Shown here one piece after another: positions 59,778 to 64,000 of a stretch of 64,000 bases of DNA. The notes under the pieces were generated by a model that made no database searches, was not told the origin of the DNA, and worked only from the letters and a program-made list of their open reading frames with translations. Position 1 is the stretch's first letter. Every line of letters begins with the position of its first letter. This DNA is from Hyphomonas sp. (GTDB taxonomy: Bacteria; Pseudomonadota; Alphaproteobacteria; Caulobacterales; Hyphomonadaceae): positions 1 through 64,000 of the forward strand of contig NZ_JALHLS010000012.1 of NCBI RefSeq assembly GCF_022844445.1, written 5' to 3'. Both the position numbers and the translations under genes were made by a program.

Positions 59778-60851
59778 ATGGGGTCACCCATGAGGACGTT
59801 GGGGCCTTCCATCTGGTCGGTCTCCGATGGCCGCGCCGGCAACGCCTCGCAGGTGCGCGCCCTTGTGCACGCGCTGGGCGAGCCATCGCGCTGGCTGCGG
59901 ATCGCGCACATCATGGGCGAGGCCCACAGGGCGGAACCCATGGTCCTGACGCCGCGCGCGCCCTGGACCTGGCTTCCGGCTGGCACATGGCCGTCGCCGC
60001 TGAGCGCTCTGCCCAAGGCGCAGCGCAGCCTCATTGCGCCGCCCTGGCCGACCTTGTGGATCGCTGCGGGGCGCCGCTCGGCGGCCTTCAGCAAACTCGT
60101 CCGTGAACGGTCGGACGGCAAGACTTTCACCGTGCAGATCCTCGATCCGAAGATCGATGCCTCAAACTTTGACCTGCTGGTCGTGCCGCAACACGACGGC
60201 GTCAGCGGCGCGAATGTCATCACCACGGTCGGCTCACCGGCGCATTTCGGCGCCGAGATGCTGGAAGAGACCGGCCAGGCCTTTGCCCCGCTGGCGGACG
60301 AAACGCGGCGCAGTGTGGTCGTGGTGCTGGGCGGTCATTCCAAGGTGCACCGGTTCACGCCCGACGCGGCTGCGCGGCTGGAGGCTCAGCTGCGCAAACT
60401 GGCCGCCGAAGGCTGGCGGCTTCGGATCACGACTTCCCGCCGCACGCCCCTCGAAGTCATCACGCCGTTCCGCAAGATGGCGGACGAGACCGGCGGCCAG
60501 TTCTGGTCCGGTGCGCAGGACGGGCCCAATCCCTACCTGGCCTGGCTAATGTTCTCGACCGCGGCCATTGTCACCGAAGATAGTGCCAACATGCTTTCGG
60601 AAGCAGCCTGGCACGGCTTGCCGGTGCATATTGCGCCGCTGGAAGGTCATGCGCCGAAGTTCACGCGGCTGCACGAGAGCCTGATCGCGCGCGGAGCCGC
60701 GCGGCGCTTTACCGGCACACTTGATCAGTGGACGTACGAACCCGTGCGCGAGGCTGACCGCGTCGCCGACCTGATCGTGGAGAAGCTGCTCGCGCGCTAC
60801 CCTGCTCCGGCCTTCACCTCGGGCGTCGCAGCGCCTGACTGGCTGAGCTGA
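59778..60851 (+). CDS. ELM1/GtrOC1-family protein (mitochondrial-fission-ELM1-like)
   Basis: SIWSVSDGRAGNASQVRALVHAL...LVVPQHDGVSGANVITTVGSPAHF...LGGHSKVHRFTPDAA...VTEDSANMLSEAAWHGLPVHIAPLEGH. Confidence 0.88.
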   Translation: MGSPMRTLGPSIWSVSDGRAGNASQVRALVHALGEPSRWLRIAHIMGEAHRAEPMVLTPRAPWTWLPAGTWPSPLSALPKAQRSLIAPPWPTLWIAAGRRSAAFSKLVRERSDGKTFTVQILDPKIDASNFDLLVVPQHDGVSGANVITTVGSPAHFGAEMLEETGQAFAPLADETRRSVVVVLGGHSKVHRFTPDAAARLEAQLRKLAAEGWRLRITTSRRTPLEVITPFRKMADETGGQFWSGAQDGPNPYLAWLMFSTAAIVTEDSANMLSEAAWHGLPVHIAPLEGHAPKFTRLHESLIARGAARRFTGTLDQWTYEPVREADRVADLIVEKLLARYPAPAFTSGVAAPDWLS

Positions 60852-60854
60852 CGC

Positions 60855-61688
60855 TCAGCCCTGTACGAGATCAGCCTGGATTTTTTCCAGGAGTTCAATT
60901 TCTTCGGCGTGGGCGAGACCGTCTGCCAGCATCACTTCGGAGCAGGCCAGCACCACGTCCATCTGCGCCTTGACAGACCGCGCCGAGATTTCGTCGATAG
61001 CGGCGCTGATCTGTTGCTCGGTGGGACGCAGGCGGCGGATGAAGCCCTGCAGCTTGTGTGTGCGCGCCTCATCAAGGTGGATGCCGAGGAGTTCCGAACG
61101 GCCATGCGCGTAGGCGAGAATCGCCGCGGACTCGGCCAGTGAAACCTGACCGTCCGATTCTGCCATTGCCGTCAGCAAGGTCAGCTCGTTGCGCAGCTGC
61201 TGGCGCAGTACGCTGAAGGCCTCGTCCTTCGGCGGCCAGGTGACGCCCCGGCCGGCTGATTCGGCCGCAAGCAGCGCGGCATCCGACGGGCCCAGGCCAA
61301 AAATCTCGACGAGGAACATCGCCGGCGGCTCGTAGACCTCGCCGGTAATGTCCATGCAGTACTTGATCCGGTCGGCGCGGAAACTCATCACTTCCCTGGT
61401 CTCGGCGCAGCGTGCAAACAGCAGGACCCGCGCTTCCGGCGTACGCTTCAGGGCATGCATCGTGATGCGCCGCGTACTCTGGGCTGCTTTTGCGTTGACG
61501 TAGCAGATCACGAAAGTCTGGCCTTCCACGTCCGCACTCGAGGCCAGCGGGGTGGTTTCCGGATGCGGCTCGTCTGCGTCCAGAATCCGCGAAGGAAGGC
61601 TGGGTACGAATCCCACATCCAGCACGGGCGTATGATGGGCCTCTGCCTTCTTGAGCAGGAACGCGGACAAACTCGATTTCAACCCCAT
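60855..61688 (-). CDS. TerB-domain protein with N-terminal WYL-like domain
   Basis: FVICYVNAKAAQSTRRITMHALKRTPEARVLLFARCAETREVMSFRADRIKYCMDI (WYL-like); NELTLLTAMAESDGQVSLAESAAILAYAHGR...VVLACSEVMLADGLAHAEEIELLEKI (TerB-like). Confidence 0.7.
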   Translation of the reverse strand: MGLKSSLSAFLLKKAEAHHTPVLDVGFVPSLPSRILDADEPHPETTPLASSADVEGQTFVICYVNAKAAQSTRRITMHALKRTPEARVLLFARCAETREVMSFRADRIKYCMDITGEVYEPPAMFLVEIFGLGPSDAALLAAESAGRGVTWPPKDEAFSVLRQQLRNELTLLTAMAESDGQVSLAESAAILAYAHGRSELLGIHLDEARTHKLQGFIRRLRPTEQQISAAIDEISARSVKAQMDVVLACSEVMLADGLAHAEEIELLEKIQADLVQG

Positions 61689-61771
61689 AGGTGTCTCCTT
61701 TGGCGGGTGGACGCTACTGCCAGTCGCCCAATCGTCAACTGCCATTGCGGAACTATTTGGCGGGGGCCCGC

Positions 61772-62956
61772 TCAGATCGCCGCCACGCGGTCATCTGCGG
61801 GCAGGGCGCGCGCGATGAAGCCGCCGCCGAGAATCCGGGTGGAGCCTTCCGGATCATACAGCACGGCCGCCTGACCGCGCGCCACGCCCTCTTCCGGTGC
61901 ATCGAAAAACACCGACGGCTGGCCATCCTCATAGCCGAGGCGACCGGGCACCGGCGGACGGGTCGACCGTACACGGATCAGGACGCGCGCGCTGTCGCGC
62001 GCCGCCGCTTCGAGGCTACCCTGGCCGAGCCAGTTCAGTTCTTCGAGCAGCAGGCCGCGCGTCATCAGCGCCTCGCGCGGGCCCACCAGCACGCGGCGTT
62101 TCGGGGCGTCGATCTTCACCACGAAGAGCGGCTCGCCGGTCGCGACACCAAGGCCGCGGCGCTGGCCTATCGTGTAGTTTATCACGCCTTCATGCGCGCC
62201 GAGCACGCGCCCGTCGATATGCTGGATTTCGCCCGCGCGGCCCGAACCCGGGCGCAGCTTCTCCACGACCTTCGCATATGAGCCGTCCGGCACGAAGCAG
62301 ATATCCTGGCTGTCGGGCTTGGCGGCGACCGGCAGGCTGAACTTTTCTGCAAGTTCGCGAACCTCCGTCTTCGGAAGATCGCCGAGCGGAAAGCGGATGT
62401 ATTCCAGCTGCGCGCGCGTGGTGGCGAACAGGAAGTAGGACTGGTCGCGGCTGGCATCGCGCGCACGGTGAAGCTCCGGCCCTTCGGGGCCGTCCGTGCG
62501 GCGGATGTAATGGCCGGTCGCAAGGCAATCGGCGCCGAGCTCCTTCGCGGTGCGCAGCAGGTCCGAGAACTTGACCGTCTGGTTGCAGCGTATGCAGGGT
62601 ATCGGTGTCGAGCCTGCCAGATAAGTGTCGGCAAAATCCTCCATGACCTGCTCGCGGAATCGGCTTTCATAATCCAGCACATAGTGCGGAATGCCAATCC
62701 GGTCGGCCACGTTGCGCGCATCGTGAATGTCCTGCCCTGCGCAGCAGGCGCCCTTCTTCTCGATCGCCGCGCCATGGTCGTAAAGCTGCAGCGTGATGCC
62801 GATCACGTCATAGCCTTCGGCCTTCAGCATGGCGGCGACCACGGAGGAATCCACGCCGCCGGACATGGCAGCGACCACGCGGGTCATGTGGGGCGGCTTG
62901 GCAAAGCCAAGCGAGTTCAGGCGGCCGTCCGGCCACGTCGTATCAGGCGTCGTCAT
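61772..62956 (-). CDS. mnmA: tRNA 2-thiouridine(34) synthase MnmA
   Basis: [36 protein letters not shown]...[27 protein letters not shown]...[17 protein letters not shown]...GQRRGLGVA. Confidence 0.97.
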   Translation of the reverse strand: MTTPDTTWPDGRLNSLGFAKPPHMTRVVAAMSGGVDSSVVAAMLKAEGYDVIGITLQLYDHGAAIEKKGACCAGQDIHDARNVADRIGIPHYVLDYESRFREQVMEDFADTYLAGSTPIPCIRCNQTVKFSDLLRTAKELGADCLATGHYIRRTDGPEGPELHRARDASRDQSYFLFATTRAQLEYIRFPLGDLPKTEVRELAEKFSLPVAAKPDSQDICFVPDGSYAKVVEKLRPGSGRAGEIQHIDGRVLGAHEGVINYTIGQRRGLGVATGEPLFVVKIDAPKRRVLVGPREALMTRGLLLEELNWLGQGSLEAAARDSARVLIRVRSTRPPVPGRLGYEDGQPSVFFDAPEEGVARGQAAVLYDPEGSTRILGGGFIARALPADDRVAAI

Positions 62957-63090
62957 CTTTCACTCCCGCCGGGGTCAAGGCCCGGAGCAGCTGCTGTTGG
63001 CGCGCATATAGGACAAAACCGGAGGGATTGCGAGCCACCTGCCACTCAGCCAGTATCCCGGCTTCGCCGCGAGCCCGGAAAACCCCTGCC

Positions 63091-63249
63091 ATGCTGACTG
63101 TCCGCCGCGTCCCGGCGCCCCCTGCCCTCCGGGACGTGATCAGCGGCTTCACCGAGCGCCGGGGCCATTTCGCCGAGATGTCCCAGCTGCGCCCGATGCC
63201 AGCGCCGCCTGCCTCGACCCGATCAACGGCGCCCGAGATGAAAGGTTAG
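63091..63249 (+). pseudogene. Truncated AraC-type regulator N-terminal fragment (52 aa)
   Basis: ATG 63091: MLTVRRVPAPPALRDVISGFTERRGHFAEMSQLRPMPAPPASTRSTAPEMKG; resembles AraC-family N-termini but has no HTH domain. Confidence 0.35.
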
Positions 63250-63253
63250 GTCG

Positions 63254-64000
63254 TCAGGCCGCGCTGGCCTTGGCGTTCGCCGTCCCGGCCGCGACCCAGC
63301 CGCAGCGGACGTCGCCGGCGGGCTCGAGCCGGTCAGTGAGGCTGTAGAGGCTTTCGCCGTCGCCGAGGACGATCAGGCCGCCGGGGGCGAGCTGGTTGGC
63401 GAGGCTTTCGACCACGCGGACGCGCGCCGAGCGCGCCATGCCGGACAAGACGTTGCGGCACAGGATGATCTCGAACTTGCCGAGGCCGCCGGCCGGCTCC
63501 AGCAGGTTGTGGACGCGGAAGCTGACGCGGGTGCGCAGCGCCTCGGAGGCCTGCCAGTCACCGGAATCGAGCCGCGTGAAGTGCTTCAGCAGCCGGTGGA
63601 TGGAGAGGCCGCGTTGCACCTCGTAATGGCCGAAGGTGCCAGAGCGCGCCTTCTCGATCGCCTGCTTGCAGAGATCAGTGGAGAGGATTTCGACCTTGGC
63701 GCCGGCAAGACCCGCAGGCGCCTCGTCTTCCAGCAGCAAGGCCAGCGAATAGGCCTCCTGCCCGGTGCTGCCACCGGCGCACCAGAGGCGGATACGGCCC
63801 GACGACGAGGCGGCAATGCGTTCCGGCAGACGGTTCTTCACCAGTCCGTCGAGCGAGCCCGGCTCGCGAAAGAACCAGGTGTCGCGGGACAGGAGCGCGG
63901 CAGCGACTTCGGCGCGGAAGACAGGATTCTGGCGCGACTCGAGGCAGTGGACGAGGTCTTCGAGGCTGCCGAAGCCTTCGCGTCGGGCGACGGCGGCGAG
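63254..64000 (-). CDS. cheR: CheR-type protein-glutamate O-methyltransferase, C-terminal part (5' end outside window)
   Basis: Minus strand SRDTWFFREPGSLDGLVKNRLPERI...RLWCAGGSTGQEAYSLALLLED...EILSTDLCKQAIEKARSGTFGHYEVQRGL...FEIILCRNVL. Confidence 0.9.
   Translation of the reverse strand, partial: LAAVARREGFGSLEDLVHCLESRQNPVFRAEVAAALLSRDTWFFREPGSLDGLVKNRLPERIAASSSGRIRLWCAGGSTGQEAYSLALLLEDEAPAGLAGAKVEILSTDLCKQAIEKARSGTFGHYEVQRGLSIHRLLKHFTRLDSGDWQASEALRTRVSFRVHNLLEPAGGLGKFEIILCRNVLSGMARSARVRVVESLANQLAPGGLIVLGDGESLYSLTDRLEPAGDVRCGWVAAGTANAKASAA

Overview
The window is a GC-rich alphaproteobacterial chromosome segment. The protein sequences suggest a Hyphomonas-like Hyphomonadaceae, but this is inference only. 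From 0 to 15 kb the minus strand carries the merged beta/str transcription-translation cluster: rplK-rplA, rplJ-rplL, rpoB-rpoC, rpsL-rpsG-fusA-tuf. At 43-49 kb there is a yqeY-(PRC-barrel)-dnaG-rpoD block with carA divergent, and carB-greA-ELM1-like-TerB-mnmA follows. Between these core blocks are accessory stretches. At 20-33 kb lie two TonB-dependent receptors, an S9 peptidase, a sulfotransferase and a broken TPR/2OG-Fe(II) oxygenase. At 34-40 kb a split oppA / oppBC peptide transporter surrounds an MBL hydrolase, an ATP-grasp-like protein and a DUF442-type phosphatase. At 49.8-55.9 kb an accessory segment lies between carA and carB and holds a frameshifted radical SAM gene and a receiver-domain remnant. 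I saw no tRNA, rRNA, CRISPR array or transposase. The items most worth follow-up are: the radical SAM/SPASM gene split at a T6 homopolymer; the TPR/2OG oxygenase gene with two lesions beside a TonB receptor and a sulfotransferase; a DnaG that has lost most zinc-ligand residues; a strong terminator with no annotated gene upstream (candidate sRNA); and several small ORFs below the ORF-track length cutoff.
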